From an uncultured SAR86 cluster bacterium (GTDB lineage Bacteria; Pseudomonadota; Gammaproteobacteria; Magnimaribacterales; D2472): 64,000 nt of DNA. Of this stretch, positions 21,638-31,823 are shown piece by piece; positions within the stretch are counted from its first letter, which is position 1; every line of letters begins with the position of its first letter. A model generated the notes under the pieces. That model worked only from the letters and a program-made list of their open reading frames with translations. It had not been told where the DNA came from and made no database searches. Position numbers and translations under genes: made by a program. Where the stretch lies: positions 1-64,000 of the forward strand of contig CACMVA010000005.1 of assembly GCA_902617045.1 (NCBI GenBank). The letters are read 5' to 3'.

Positions 21638-22845
21638 TGTTAGTTGAAGAATCCATAAAATCCGCAATTTCCTCTATAAAGACAAATGGTGTGAGGTCAT
21701 TCTTAACTGCTTTAGCGATTATTATAGGAACTGCTGCTGTAATTACTGTAATTGGAATTGGATCTAGTGCTGAAAAAGCACTTGAGGCAAGTATAGATGA
21801 TTTAGGACCAAGAACCTTATCAATCTTTCCAAGTCAAAGAAAAAGGGGAGGCATTTCATCAGGATATAATCCATTAGTTATTAAAGATGCAGAAGCTTTA
21901 GCAAAAAATAAAGAACATGACTGGATGATAGCTCCAGCAATGTCGGGCAATCGACAAGTTAAATTTAATAACTCAAATATTAGCGGTGATATAAATGGTT
22001 ATTTACCGATAAATTTTAAAGTTCGTGGCTTTGACATAGGGCAAGGCAGGATTTTTACTGAAAAAGAAAATTTAGGTAGAAAAAAAGTTATTGTTTTAGG
22101 ATCAAAAGTACCAGGAGAGCTTAAAACCTCCGCGAACCAACTTCTAAACAAAGATATTCTTGTTGCGGGTACTTCTTACAAAGTTATTGGAATTTTGAAA
22201 GAGGAGGGTTCAACAGGATGGCAAAATCCTGATGATGATTTGTATGTTCCACTATTGACTGCTTCTCAAAGAATTTTTGGAACTGATAGGCTTGGATGGA
22301 TTAATGTTGGAATATCTAATGATACAAATGTAGATTATGTAATGATGACAATTGAAGAAATCTTAAGGCAAAAACACGATATCGGTCCTGGTGGAGATAA
22401 TGATTTTAGAATTAATGATTGGAGTCAATATTCAGATCTAAGAAGACAAGCAACAGGTATCTTTACAGCTTTGATAGCTGGAATAGCTGGTATTAGCTTA
22501 ATAGTTGGTGGAATAGGAGTTATGAACATCATGCTTGTATCAGTAACTGAAAGAACTCGAGAAATTGGATTACGAAAAGCCCTTGGAGCCACACAAAAAT
22601 CAATAATGATGCAGTTCATAATTGAAGCTGTTCTTCTGTGCATATTGGGTGGAATATTAGGAATCATAATAGCAACTTCATTACTCTTTCTTTTCATTTC
22701 TATTAATGATTGGGTCTTTTCTATGCCTTTAAGTGCAATTATTGGATCAATAACATTTTCAGCACTCGTAGGTTTATTTTTTGGTATATGGCCTGCAAGA
22801 AGAGCAGCTAAATTAGATCCAGCTGTTTCTTTAAGATATGAGTAA
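21637..22845 (+). CDS. MacB-like ABC transporter permease (FtsX family)
   Basis: SFLTALAIIIGTAAVI, GGIGVMNIMLVSVTERTREIGLRKALGA, FFGIWPARRAAKLDPAVSLRYE. Confidence 0.95.
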   Translation: MLVEESIKSAISSIKTNGVRSFLTALAIIIGTAAVITVIGIGSSAEKALEASIDDLGPRTLSIFPSQRKRGGISSGYNPLVIKDAEALAKNKEHDWMIAPAMSGNRQVKFNNSNISGDINGYLPINFKVRGFDIGQGRIFTEKENLGRKKVIVLGSKVPGELKTSANQLLNKDILVAGTSYKVIGILKEEGSTGWQNPDDDLYVPLLTASQRIFGTDRLGWINVGISNDTNVDYVMMTIEEILRQKHDIGPGGDNDFRINDWSQYSDLRRQATGIFTALIAGIAGISLIVGGIGVMNIMLVSVTERTREIGLRKALGATQKSIMMQFIIEAVLLCILGGILGIIIATSLLFLFISINDWVFSMPLSAIIGSITFSALVGLFFGIWPARRAAKLDPAVSLRYE

Positions 22846-23938
22846 ACTTAAAGTAATTCAGCTTTTACCAGAGTTAAATATTGGAGGTGTTGAGAGGGGA
22901 ACAAAAGATTTCTCAAGCGCATTAGTTCAAAGAGGTTATGAATCAATCGTTATATCTAATGGAGGTATATTTGAAAATGATATTATCGAAGATGGCGCAA
23001 GGCACATAAAAATACCAATTCACAAAAAAAGCTTATTTTCGTTACTATTATCTAAGAAATTAAGGTCTATATATGAATTGGAAAAACCTGATATTGTTCA
23101 TGTAAGATCTAGAATGCCAGCATGGATAAATTTTTATGCTTTCAAGGGATTATTAAAAAAACCAGTTCTAATATCTACATTTCATGGCTTATACAGTACA
23201 CCAGTCTATAGTCAGGTGATGTCTAAAGTTGATCATATGATAGCTATATCCAATACAGTAAAGGAATACATTATAGATACTTACAACGTAAGTAATGAGA
23301 AAATCTCAGTTATTCCAAGAGGTTGTGATATGAACCATTTTAATAAAGATAAAGTTGACATTGAATGGACAGAAAAATGGTTTAGAGAATTTCCTCAAAC
23401 AAAAAATAAGATTATTCTTACTTTGCCAACAAGAATTTCGAAGTGGAAAGGAGTTGATAACTTTATTGAATTGATTTCAAGAATGGATGGTAATGTTTTT
23501 CATGGTTTGATTGTAGGACCAACTTCAAATTCTAAACTAAGATATTTAAATTCTCTAAAAAAGAAAATTTCAGATCTTGGCATTAACAAAAGTATAACCT
23601 TTACCGGTTCAAGAAATGATATTAGCAATATTTATAAAATATCTGATATTGTTTTTAATCTTTCTATTGATCCTGAGCCATTTGGAAGAACAACTATAGA
23701 AGCAATAAGTTGTGGAGCAAAATTTATAGGTTGGAATCATGGAGGAACAAAAGAAATACTTGAAGAGCTATTTCCTTATGGCTTAGTTTCTCTTGGTAAT
23801 ATTGATGCTTTAGAGGAGAGAGTAATAAAAGTATCTGATAAAGACTACTTCACTCCAAAAGAAAATATATTTACCTCTGATAGAATGATTAATGAAACAA
23901 TAAATTTATATCATCAGTTATTAAGCACAGATGAATAA
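22838..23938 (+). CDS. Glycosyltransferase family 4-like
   Basis: LLPELNIGGVERGTKDFSSALVQRG; SIDPEPFGRTTIEAISCGAKFIGWNHGGTKE. Confidence 0.9.
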   Translation: MSKLKVIQLLPELNIGGVERGTKDFSSALVQRGYESIVISNGGIFENDIIEDGARHIKIPIHKKSLFSLLLSKKLRSIYELEKPDIVHVRSRMPAWINFYAFKGLLKKPVLISTFHGLYSTPVYSQVMSKVDHMIAISNTVKEYIIDTYNVSNEKISVIPRGCDMNHFNKDKVDIEWTEKWFREFPQTKNKIILTLPTRISKWKGVDNFIELISRMDGNVFHGLIVGPTSNSKLRYLNSLKKKISDLGINKSITFTGSRNDISNIYKISDIVFNLSIDPEPFGRTTIEAISCGAKFIGWNHGGTKEILEELFPYGLVSLGNIDALEERVIKVSDKDYFTPKENIFTSDRMINETINLYHQLLSTDE

Positions 23939-24885
23939 ATTTGTTTCATTTTATTAATTTTTTTATCAATAGAGTATTCATTTGTTACGAAATCAAAAAT
24001 AGCTTCTTGATTTAGTATATCTATATTGTCTACGTATTTTTCTAGAAGATTTTGTAAGGACTTTTGATCATTTTTATTAGCTAATAATTCTTGAGGAAGA
24101 ATATTATTCATGTGTCCTACATTTGTTGAAAGCACAGGAATTCCAAGAAATAGAGCCTCAAGGGCTACTCTTGGTCCTCCCTCATCCCTTGATGAAACAA
24201 TTAGAACAGAAGCTTTTTTATAATAACTGTTTAGATCTTCTTTTTTGATGTTCTCAAGTATTTTTATTTTCTTCGAAAGTTCATGCATTTCTATCAGTGA
24301 CATCAAGTTTTCTTTTTCTTTACCTGATCCAATTATTAAAAGTTCTTTATCAATGTTTTTCCATGATGGAATCAAAAGATCAAAACCTTTAATTTTTTCT
24401 AGTCTTCCTATTGCTATAGCATATTTATTTTCCTTAGCTTGAAATTTAGATAAGCCTGGGTGCCACCAATTTGAAACAATTTCTGTATTATTTTTAATAT
24501 TTTTTACGGCTATTTCACTAACTCCAATTACAAAGTCTGGTTTATCAAATATAGATTTATTTTTTTTAATACCATGGACTGTTGCTATATGCTTATAATC
24601 GTTTTTCTTTATGCCTGAAATTATGGCAGTTGTTTTAGCTCCATGAGTATGAACAATGTCCGGATTAATTGTTTTTAATAATTTTTTTATTTTATATTTA
24701 CCTATTAGAGATCTTCTTCCATAATTTTTAATTTTGAAAATTTTAATGCTCTTGTTAAAGTTATGTGCAATGGATTCATTGCATACAAGAATTGGATTTT
24801 TTAAAAGATTATTTGATAAGAGTTCATCCACATGCTGCTCAATTCCCGCAAAAGTTTCACTCATAACAAAATGAACTATGTTCAT
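23914..24885 (-). CDS. Glycosyltransferase family 4-like
   Basis: DIVHTHGAKTTAIISGI, AIGRLEKIKGFDLLI, SSRDEGGPRVALEALFLGIPVLSTNVGHM. Confidence 0.88.
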   Translation of the reverse strand: MNIVHFVMSETFAGIEQHVDELLSNNLLKNPILVCNESIAHNFNKSIKIFKIKNYGRRSLIGKYKIKKLLKTINPDIVHTHGAKTTAIISGIKKNDYKHIATVHGIKKNKSIFDKPDFVIGVSEIAVKNIKNNTEIVSNWWHPGLSKFQAKENKYAIAIGRLEKIKGFDLLIPSWKNIDKELLIIGSGKEKENLMSLIEMHELSKKIKILENIKKEDLNSYYKKASVLIVSSRDEGGPRVALEALFLGIPVLSTNVGHMNNILPQELLANKNDQKSLQNLLEKYVDNIDILNQEAIFDFVTNEYSIDKKINKMKQIYSSVLNN

Positions 24886-25796
24886 ATTAGTTGTAATAAT
24901 TTATATGAAATTTTTTCAACTTCAGCATAAATTTCATTATGAATATTTTGTTTTTGAAGTTTCATTTTAGATATGCCATCTGTGATATCACTACAATCAA
25001 TAAAACCAATTTTTTTATGTTCAATAAGACTATCAATAACTTTTACTACCTTATTTGAGCTCCTAATTTTTTTCATATCCATTAGGTATGTTTTACCTTT
25101 GCAAGAGAGACTTTCAAAAACCATATTAACGCTATCTCTAGTTATCAATTTAGAGGATGCATTTTTTAAAGTTGTTTCAAAATCACTTGAGCCATGATTA
25201 AAATCAAAAAACTTAATATTTTTGTATATATCTAGTAATGACTTTAATTTTTCATTTGTAGAGGGAGGCGTTCTTCTTGAATTATAAATATAACAATTTT
25301 TATTTGGATGAACGGATATAAAATAATTAATTTGAGCAATGATATGGTTTTCATCAAAATAGTAATGTTTATTTTTACCACCAACCGCAATTAAAATTAT
25401 ATTTTCATCGGTTTCACTATCAGATACTTTTGCAATTGATCCTTCGAAGAAAATAACATTATTAGTTTTTTTAAATTTGTCTCTGTCATGATTGGGAGCA
25501 CAAATAAGATCAAACTTGTCTTTGTTGAAAGTAGGAGAAAGAATCGCTACTGATTTTGTATCACTCTTTTGCTTCTTTTTAGTGTCTAATATTAATGAGT
25601 AAGTTTTGTGACCAGCTCCAATTATTAGATCATATTTTTTTTCTTTAATATTTTCTAAATATGTAAAAAAGGGAAAAAACCCTTTTACAAGCCTCTCATC
25701 AATATTTAGATCAATTTTCTTGGAAATTTCATCAAGCAGATTTTTTACCTGCTTTTCATGCCCAATATTATTGTCTTTAACCCATAAAATGTTCAT
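24882..25796 (-). CDS. ELM1/GtrOC1-like (mitochondrial fission ELM1 family) putative glycosyltransferase
   Basis: GHEKQVKNLLDEI, LIIGAGHKTYSLIL, SRRTPPSTNEKL, ITRDSVNMVFESLSCKGKTYLM. Confidence 0.8.
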   Translation of the reverse strand: MNILWVKDNNIGHEKQVKNLLDEISKKIDLNIDERLVKGFFPFFTYLENIKEKKYDLIIGAGHKTYSLILDTKKKQKSDTKSVAILSPTFNKDKFDLICAPNHDRDKFKKTNNVIFFEGSIAKVSDSETDENIILIAVGGKNKHYYFDENHIIAQINYFISVHPNKNCYIYNSRRTPPSTNEKLKSLLDIYKNIKFFDFNHGSSDFETTLKNASSKLITRDSVNMVFESLSCKGKTYLMDMKKIRSSNKVVKVIDSLIEHKKIGFIDCSDITDGISKMKLQKQNIHNEIYAEVEKISYKLLQLI

Positions 25797-25848
25797 TTAA
25801 GTTAATTATACATTGGATAAAGTGCTCAATATTGGTTAACCTAAAAAT

Positions 25849-26040
25849 ATGGATGAAAAGAAAACTATTAAATCGATAGCAACAGCGTTAGTATCTCAAT
25901 ACGGGGATGACGCTCATACTGTTGCTATGTTAAGGGCTGCAGAATTCGCAGCAGAACTCAACAATGATGAATGGGCAAAGTGGGAAAAGGTTGTCATAGA
26001 AATTGAAGGATTAGACAATCAATCAATTTTAGATGGATAA
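25849..26040 (+). CDS. Hypothetical 63-aa protein
   Basis: Intact ORF in a gap with good codon usage; stop overlaps next start. Confidence 0.5.
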   Translation: MDEKKTIKSIATALVSQYGDDAHTVAMLRAAEFAAELNNDEWAKWEKVVIEIEGLDNQSILDG

Positions 26041-26224
26041 ATTATCTTTATATAAAATGTTTTTGATGATAATTACTAAAACTATTCACCCACCAGCAGG
26101 CGCTAATCTTATAATTGCAATTTTGGGAACAAAAACTATTGAATTCGATATAATGCCTGTTGTTATAGGGGCTTTATTTATAGTTATTTTTGCTTTTGTG
26201 TATAACAAAATTTTGAAGAGGTAG
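26033..26224 (+). pseudogene. C-terminal remnant or minimal form of HPP-family membrane protein
   Basis: TKTIHPPAGANLIIAILG carries the HPP signature, but only ~63 aa of the normal multi-TM domain. Confidence 0.55.
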
Positions 26225-26248
26225 CTAATCATTATTGATTAATGCAAA

Positions 26249-26554
26249 ATGGGAAACATTGAAAATACTATAAAAAATGTTTTAATTGATGAGTTCAATC
26301 CATCAATCTTATCAATTACCAATGAGAGCTATATGCATAATGTCCCTGAAGGCTCCGAGAGTCACTTCAAAGTAATTCTTGTTAGCGATTCATTTAAAGA
26401 TGTTCCAAAAATTAAACAACATCAAACAATTTACAAAGCTCTAGGTAATATTATGAATCAAATTCATGCGCTATCTATTCATTCGTTTGATAAGGAAGAG
26501 TTTAAAAATAATCCAATGATTATTGATTCGCCAAACTGTGTTAATAAGAAATGA
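26249..26554 (+). CDS. bolA: BolA family protein
   Basis: NESYMHNVPEGSESHFKVILVSDSF...HQTIYKALGNIMNQIHALSIHSF. Confidence 0.93.
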   Translation: MGNIENTIKNVLIDEFNPSILSITNESYMHNVPEGSESHFKVILVSDSFKDVPKIKQHQTIYKALGNIMNQIHALSIHSFDKEEFKNNPMIIDSPNCVNKK

Positions 26555-29016
26555 GAATAGATTTAAAAAATATTGCTTCCGTTCTAATCGATAAGTACAT
26601 AATTATTTTATTTTTAATTTTTGCCTTAACTGTATTATCTGGGCTAGGACTGAGTAATTTTAAACTTGATGCATCTTCAGATGCTCTGGTTTTAGAAAAT
26701 GATGAATCTTTAAAAACATACAGAGAAGCTGAGGATGAATTTGGTGACTCAAGTTTTTTGATTGTTACTTATGAACCTAGTAAAGAATTATTTTCTGATT
26801 ATTCCATTAACAGGATTGCAAACTTAGAAAATGATTTAAAAAATATTGATGGAGTTGATTCTGTTTTATCACTCCTCGATGCACCTATTTTTTTTCAACC
26901 AAAAGTTGGTTTAACAGATGTAGCTGATAACTTAAAAGATATAACTTTTGAAGATATAGATTTAGATCTAGCCAAAGAAGAGATTATTAATAATCCTATA
27001 TATAAGGAGTTAATTATCAGCAAAGATGGAAAAGTTACAGCTATGCAGGTTGTACTTAAGGGTAATAATGAATATAACAATCTTATTACTAAAAGATATG
27101 CGATTCTTGAGAAACTTGATTCAAAAGAAGTTCTTACAAGCAAAAGTCGACTAGATCTTCAAAATGATCTAAATGATATTAATTCAAGAATAAGTAAGAT
27201 TAATGATTCAGAATCAGAATTTAATAAGATTCTTATAAATAATATAAGAAATACTCTTGATAAATATAGAGATGATGCAACCATTTATCTTGGTGGCCCA
27301 TCAATGATAGCAACTGATATGATGGAATATATTGAGTCTGATTTAACAATATTTGGTTTGGCAGTAGCAATAATTTTTGCAGTAATGCTCTACCTCTTTT
27401 TTGGGTCAATTTGGCTCGTGATTTTACCCTTAATGAATGCTTTTTTAGCAACATTCATAACAGCTGGTTTTCTTGGATTCATGGATTGGAAAATCAGTGT
27501 AGTATCCTCAAATTTTATCGCGCTTTTACTAATTTTAACAATCTCATTAACAGTTCACTTGCTAGTTAAGATAAATGAATTAAAAGAAAAACATGATTTT
27601 AGAACTGCTATATTGAAAGGTTATGAGCAAATGTTTGCACCATGTTTTTTTGCAGCTTTAACAACTGCTGTAGCATTTTTATCACTTACTTTTGGAGAAA
27701 TAAAACCGGTAATTGAATTTGGTAAAATGATGGCATTTGGGATCTCAATAGCATTTATTTTAACGTTTACATTTTTACCTTGTTTGATATATCTATTAAC
27801 AACTAATCAATCAAAAGATTATTTATCGATTCATAAAGTAACAAAATCGTTATTAAAATTTTCTCAGAAAAATGTTCGCTTAGTTTCATTTGCTTTTGGT
27901 ATTTCATTTTTACTTTTATGTTTTGGAATATCTAAGTTGGAAGTAGAAAATAGATTTATTGATTACTTTGATCCTGATACAGAAATATATAAAGGAATGT
28001 ATGAAATTGATTCTAAACTTGGAGGTACTGCAACTCTTGATATTATTATCTCTCAACCTGAAGATTCATTTGAATCTATTGAGATTGAGGATGAATTTTT
28101 TGATGATGATTTATTTGAAGATGAATCAAGCTCAGCAGCTGGTTATTGGTGGAATATATATTCTTTAAATGAACTAGAGAAAATTCATGATTATTTAGAT
28201 TCAATTCCTGAAATTGGTAAAGTATTAAGTGTTGCAAGTGGAGTAAAGTTAGCAAGACAGATTAATGATGGCGAGGATCTAAATGATCTTGAATTAGCTC
28301 TGCTAAGATCTGTTTTACCAGAGGATATAAGAGAAACACTCTTATATTCTTACATTAATAAAGATGACTCAGTTGTCAGAATATCTACAAGAGTAAATGA
28401 ATCTGCATCAAGTTTAAATAGAGATGTTTTGCTTAAAAAAATAAATAACGATCTTCAAAATAAATTTAATTTAGAAGAATCTCAATATGAAATTACTGGC
28501 TTGGCTGTGTTATACAACAATATGCTTCAGTCATTATTTCAATCTCAAATAAGTTCACTGATTATTGTCTTTGCTGTAATTTCTTTAATGTTATTTTTAA
28601 TTTTTAGATCTTTGAAAGTAATGTTAATAGGCTTAATTCCAAATATCTTTGTAGCATCTTCAGTTATGGGATTATTAGGATTGTTTAATATTCCTCTAGA
28701 TATTATGACAATTACTGTTGCAGCAATAAGTGTGGGAATGGCAGTTGATAACACCATTCACTATATTTATAGATATAAAAAAGAACTCAAAAAAAATAAT
28801 TCTGGTCAAGCATTACAAAATGCACATAGCACAACAGGAAGAGCAATATTTTATACAGCTACAACTATTTCAGCCGGTTTTTGCATTCTCATACTTTCCA
28901 ACTTTTTTCCAACACTTTTATTTGGACTTTTCACATCAATAGCTATGATTTTAGCTTTTATAAGTTCGTTAACTTTGCTACCAAATCTATTAGTAAAATA
29001 TAGAGTTTTTCAATAG
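26551..29016 (+). CDS. RND/MMPL family transporter
   Basis: Two 6-TM halves; LGGPSMIATDMMEYIESDL; VGMAVDNTIHYIYRYKKE; FLPCLIYLL. Confidence 0.9.
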   Translation: MRIDLKNIASVLIDKYIIILFLIFALTVLSGLGLSNFKLDASSDALVLENDESLKTYREAEDEFGDSSFLIVTYEPSKELFSDYSINRIANLENDLKNIDGVDSVLSLLDAPIFFQPKVGLTDVADNLKDITFEDIDLDLAKEEIINNPIYKELIISKDGKVTAMQVVLKGNNEYNNLITKRYAILEKLDSKEVLTSKSRLDLQNDLNDINSRISKINDSESEFNKILINNIRNTLDKYRDDATIYLGGPSMIATDMMEYIESDLTIFGLAVAIIFAVMLYLFFGSIWLVILPLMNAFLATFITAGFLGFMDWKISVVSSNFIALLLILTISLTVHLLVKINELKEKHDFRTAILKGYEQMFAPCFFAALTTAVAFLSLTFGEIKPVIEFGKMMAFGISIAFILTFTFLPCLIYLLTTNQSKDYLSIHKVTKSLLKFSQKNVRLVSFAFGISFLLLCFGISKLEVENRFIDYFDPDTEIYKGMYEIDSKLGGTATLDIIISQPEDSFESIEIEDEFFDDDLFEDESSSAAGYWWNIYSLNELEKIHDYLDSIPEIGKVLSVASGVKLARQINDGEDLNDLELALLRSVLPEDIRETLLYSYINKDDSVVRISTRVNESASSLNRDVLLKKINNDLQNKFNLEESQYEITGLAVLYNNMLQSLFQSQISSLIIVFAVISLMLFLIFRSLKVMLIGLIPNIFVASSVMGLLGLFNIPLDIMTITVAAISVGMAVDNTIHYIYRYKKELKKNNSGQALQNAHSTTGRAIFYTATTISAGFCILILSNFFPTLLFGLFTSIAMILAFISSLTLLPNLLVKYRVFQ

Positions 29017-29025
29017 TATTAACTT

Positions 29026-30135
29026 ATGGGACCTTTAAAAGATATTAAAGTTATAGAGTTTTCAGGTATTGGTCCAGGTCCGTATTGCGGGATGTTATTG
29101 GCGGATTTAGGAGCTGATGTAATAAGAGTTAGTAGAAAGGATGCTGAAGGATTAGAAAATAAGTACGATATTCACAATCGTTCCAAGCGAAGCATAACGG
29201 CAGATTTAAAAAATAAAGAATCGGTTAATGAATTGCTCAAACTTGTCGCTCAAGTTGATGTAGTTTTTGAGGGATTTAGACCTGGTGTTATGGAAAAGTT
29301 AGGTATTGGGCCTGATGATTGTTTAAAGGTAAATCCTAAACTAGTATACGGTCGCATGACAGGTTGGGGTCAAGAGGGACCAATGTCAAAATTGGCAGGT
29401 CATGATATTAATTATATCAGCCTCTCAGGTGCTCTTAATTCTATTGGTAGAAAGGACTCTAATCCAACTCCGCCACTAAATTTAATTGGTGATTATGGGG
29501 GTGGTGGAATGCATTTAGCTTTTGGAATTGTTTCTGGATTGATACATGCTTTAAGAACCGGAGAAGGGCAAGTTGTTGACTCTGCAATGGTGGACGGATC
29601 ACTTTCACTAATGTCATTCTTTTATTCACTAAAAGAAATGGGTCACTGGGTAGATAAAAGAGAATCAAATCTTTTAGATGGTTTTGCACATTTTTATGAC
29701 ACCTATGAATGTTCAGATAACAAATTTTTAGCAGTAGGGTCCATAGAGCCTCAATTTTACTCAGAGCTTTTAGATAAACTTGGTATAGAAGAAGACAAAT
29801 TTAAAGATCAACACAATACAGACCTTTGGCCTGAATTAAAAAATATTATGTCATCAAAAATTAAATCAAAGTCTAGATCTGAATGGATTGAAATATTCAA
29901 AGACAGTGATGCCTGCGTCTCACCTGTATTAAGTATGGAAGAGGCTAAAAAACATCCTCATAACATTGAAAGAGAAGCCTTTATTAACATCGATGGATTC
30001 AATCAACCTAATGCATCGCCTAGGTATTCGGTAACTAAACAAAAAATCAAACATAATGCAAAACAAGTTGGAGCAGATCTTGATGACATATGTAAAGAAT
30101 TTAACTTATCAATTGACGCTTTGAAAAAAACTTAA
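29026..30135 (+). CDS. CaiB/BaiF CoA-transferase family, alpha-methylacyl-CoA racemase-like
   Basis: IKVIEFSGIGPGPYCGMLLADLGADVIRV, GRMTGWGQEGPMSKLAGHDINYISLSGAL. Confidence 0.94.
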   Translation: MGPLKDIKVIEFSGIGPGPYCGMLLADLGADVIRVSRKDAEGLENKYDIHNRSKRSITADLKNKESVNELLKLVAQVDVVFEGFRPGVMEKLGIGPDDCLKVNPKLVYGRMTGWGQEGPMSKLAGHDINYISLSGALNSIGRKDSNPTPPLNLIGDYGGGGMHLAFGIVSGLIHALRTGEGQVVDSAMVDGSLSLMSFFYSLKEMGHWVDKRESNLLDGFAHFYDTYECSDNKFLAVGSIEPQFYSELLDKLGIEEDKFKDQHNTDLWPELKNIMSSKIKSKSRSEWIEIFKDSDACVSPVLSMEEAKKHPHNIEREAFINIDGFNQPNASPRYSVTKQKIKHNAKQVGADLDDICKEFNLSIDALKKT

Positions 30136-30903
30136 AGTATTTTTAAATGATTCATTTCTAATATCTTCTTCATCAGTATCTAGAAGTATAGATATCTCTG
30201 TCACAATATGGTTTAAGTAACTTGGTTCATTTCTATTATTTTTAGGTTTATCTAGAAGATTCTTAGGTATTAAATATGGACAATCAGTTTCTATCATTAA
30301 TTTTGATAAAGGTATATTTTTGATGGTTTTGCGAAGCTCAACATTTCTTTTTTCATCACATATCCAACCAGTAACACCTATATAACAATCTAATTCTAAA
30401 TAATCATCTAATTGACTTTGTGTTCCGGTAAAACAATGAACAACTGCTTTGCTAATATCAGATGAATATTTTCTTAGAATTTTAATAAAGTCTTCATGTG
30501 AATCTCTCTGATGAAGAAAAAGAGGCTTATTTGTATCAATTGCTATTTTGATTTGCTCCTCAAATGCATACATTTGTTCTTCATAGGTTGATAAGTTTCT
30601 AAAGAAATCTAATCCTGTTTCACCAATTGCATGAGGATTATTTTTATTTATTACTTCTTTAAGTTTTTCTAAATATTTTGCATTGATTTCGTTTGCATGA
30701 TGTGGATGAACTCCGATTGTAAAAAACATATTTTTAGAATATCGATTATATATATCTAGTAACTTATCTATATCTCTTAATCGACTGCAGATAAGACCAA
30801 ATTTAGTAATATGATTAGCAATAGCTCGATCTATTACTTCATCTAAATCATTATCAAATCTATCACTAGTAAAATTACAAGCTATGTCGGCAATTTCATG
30901 CAT
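30109..30903 (-). CDS. tatD: TatD family metal-dependent DNase
   Basis: GVHPHHANEI, AIGETGLDFFRN, LFLHQRDSHEDF, MIETDCPYL. Confidence 0.92.
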   Translation of the reverse strand: MHEIADIACNFTSDRFDNDLDEVIDRAIANHITKFGLICSRLRDIDKLLDIYNRYSKNMFFTIGVHPHHANEINAKYLEKLKEVINKNNPHAIGETGLDFFRNLSTYEEQMYAFEEQIKIAIDTNKPLFLHQRDSHEDFIKILRKYSSDISKAVVHCFTGTQSQLDDYLELDCYIGVTGWICDEKRNVELRKTIKNIPLSKLMIETDCPYLIPKNLLDKPKNNRNEPSYLNHIVTEISILLDTDEEDIRNESFKNTLSFFQSVN

Positions 30904-30957
30904 ATAGGTCTATATTAATTTCTAATAATATAAATTATGAACTAAAATTAACTCATC

Positions 30958-31800
30958 ATGAATCAATTTGAAAGATTTCAAGATGCTCTTAATCTAGAGA
31001 ATACTGAAGATAATAAGTTTTTAGTAAATCCAAATACTAATTATTTTGTTGGTAATACGCCCCATGGTGGATATTTAATGGCAGTGATGCACAAAGCATT
31101 AACAAACATACTGCCTCATTCAACTGCAATAAGCTCATCAGTTCAGTATTTAGATAGAATTGATGCAGCTCCTTTTGAGTTAGAAGTTGAAACTTTTAAA
31201 ATTAGCAGAGGTAGCTCATCAGGTATTGTTAAGTTGAAGCAAAATAGTAAAACTTGTACTACTTTTACTGGAACTTGCTCTGATTTTGAATTTATGAAGG
31301 GATATGATGGTTTATCAAAGCCCTTGCCTGCAATATTTAAAGACAGAGATAAGAAAGATTATGTAAAAATGAATTACGATAAAATTTCAAAAGGCTTTAC
31401 ACCAGCATTTATCCAACAATTGGAGTGTTTAGTTCATCCAGATCATGCTTGGTGGAATAGAGAATCAAATAACGATAAAGATAATGAAGCAAGATGTTCT
31501 GCTTTCCTTGAAATGGAAGGTGGAACACCTGATCAATTCTGCCTATCTTTTTATTCAGATATTCTTCCACCTGTTGTATCAAATAAGTATGGACCTCTGG
31601 GATGGATTCCAACTATTACTTTAACAACTCATATAAGACAATTACCTTCAACATCAGTGGTTTATGCTGACTTTAAAGCTACTGATATTAATAAAGGATA
31701 TTTTGAACAAGATTGTAATATATGGGATTTAAATGGAAATTTAGTTGCTTCGAGCCGTCAACTCACTAGAATACTAAAATCAGAAGAAAAATTATCATAA
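30958..31800 (+). CDS. Acyl-CoA thioesterase-like hotdog family protein
   Basis: VGNTPHGGYLMAVMHKAL; SSVQYLDRIDAAPFELEVE; DCNIWDLNGNLVASSRQLTRIL. Confidence 0.85.
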   Translation: MNQFERFQDALNLENTEDNKFLVNPNTNYFVGNTPHGGYLMAVMHKALTNILPHSTAISSSVQYLDRIDAAPFELEVETFKISRGSSSGIVKLKQNSKTCTTFTGTCSDFEFMKGYDGLSKPLPAIFKDRDKKDYVKMNYDKISKGFTPAFIQQLECLVHPDHAWWNRESNNDKDNEARCSAFLEMEGGTPDQFCLSFYSDILPPVVSNKYGPLGWIPTITLTTHIRQLPSTSVVYADFKATDINKGYFEQDCNIWDLNGNLVASSRQLTRILKSEEKLS

Positions 31801-31823
31801 AATATTAATTAAAAGGACATCTA

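Noticed and set aside
27959-28168. 69-aa plus-strand ORF inside the RND transporter
   Set aside because: Alternate frame of a coding gene, Leu/Ile/Met-rich artefact
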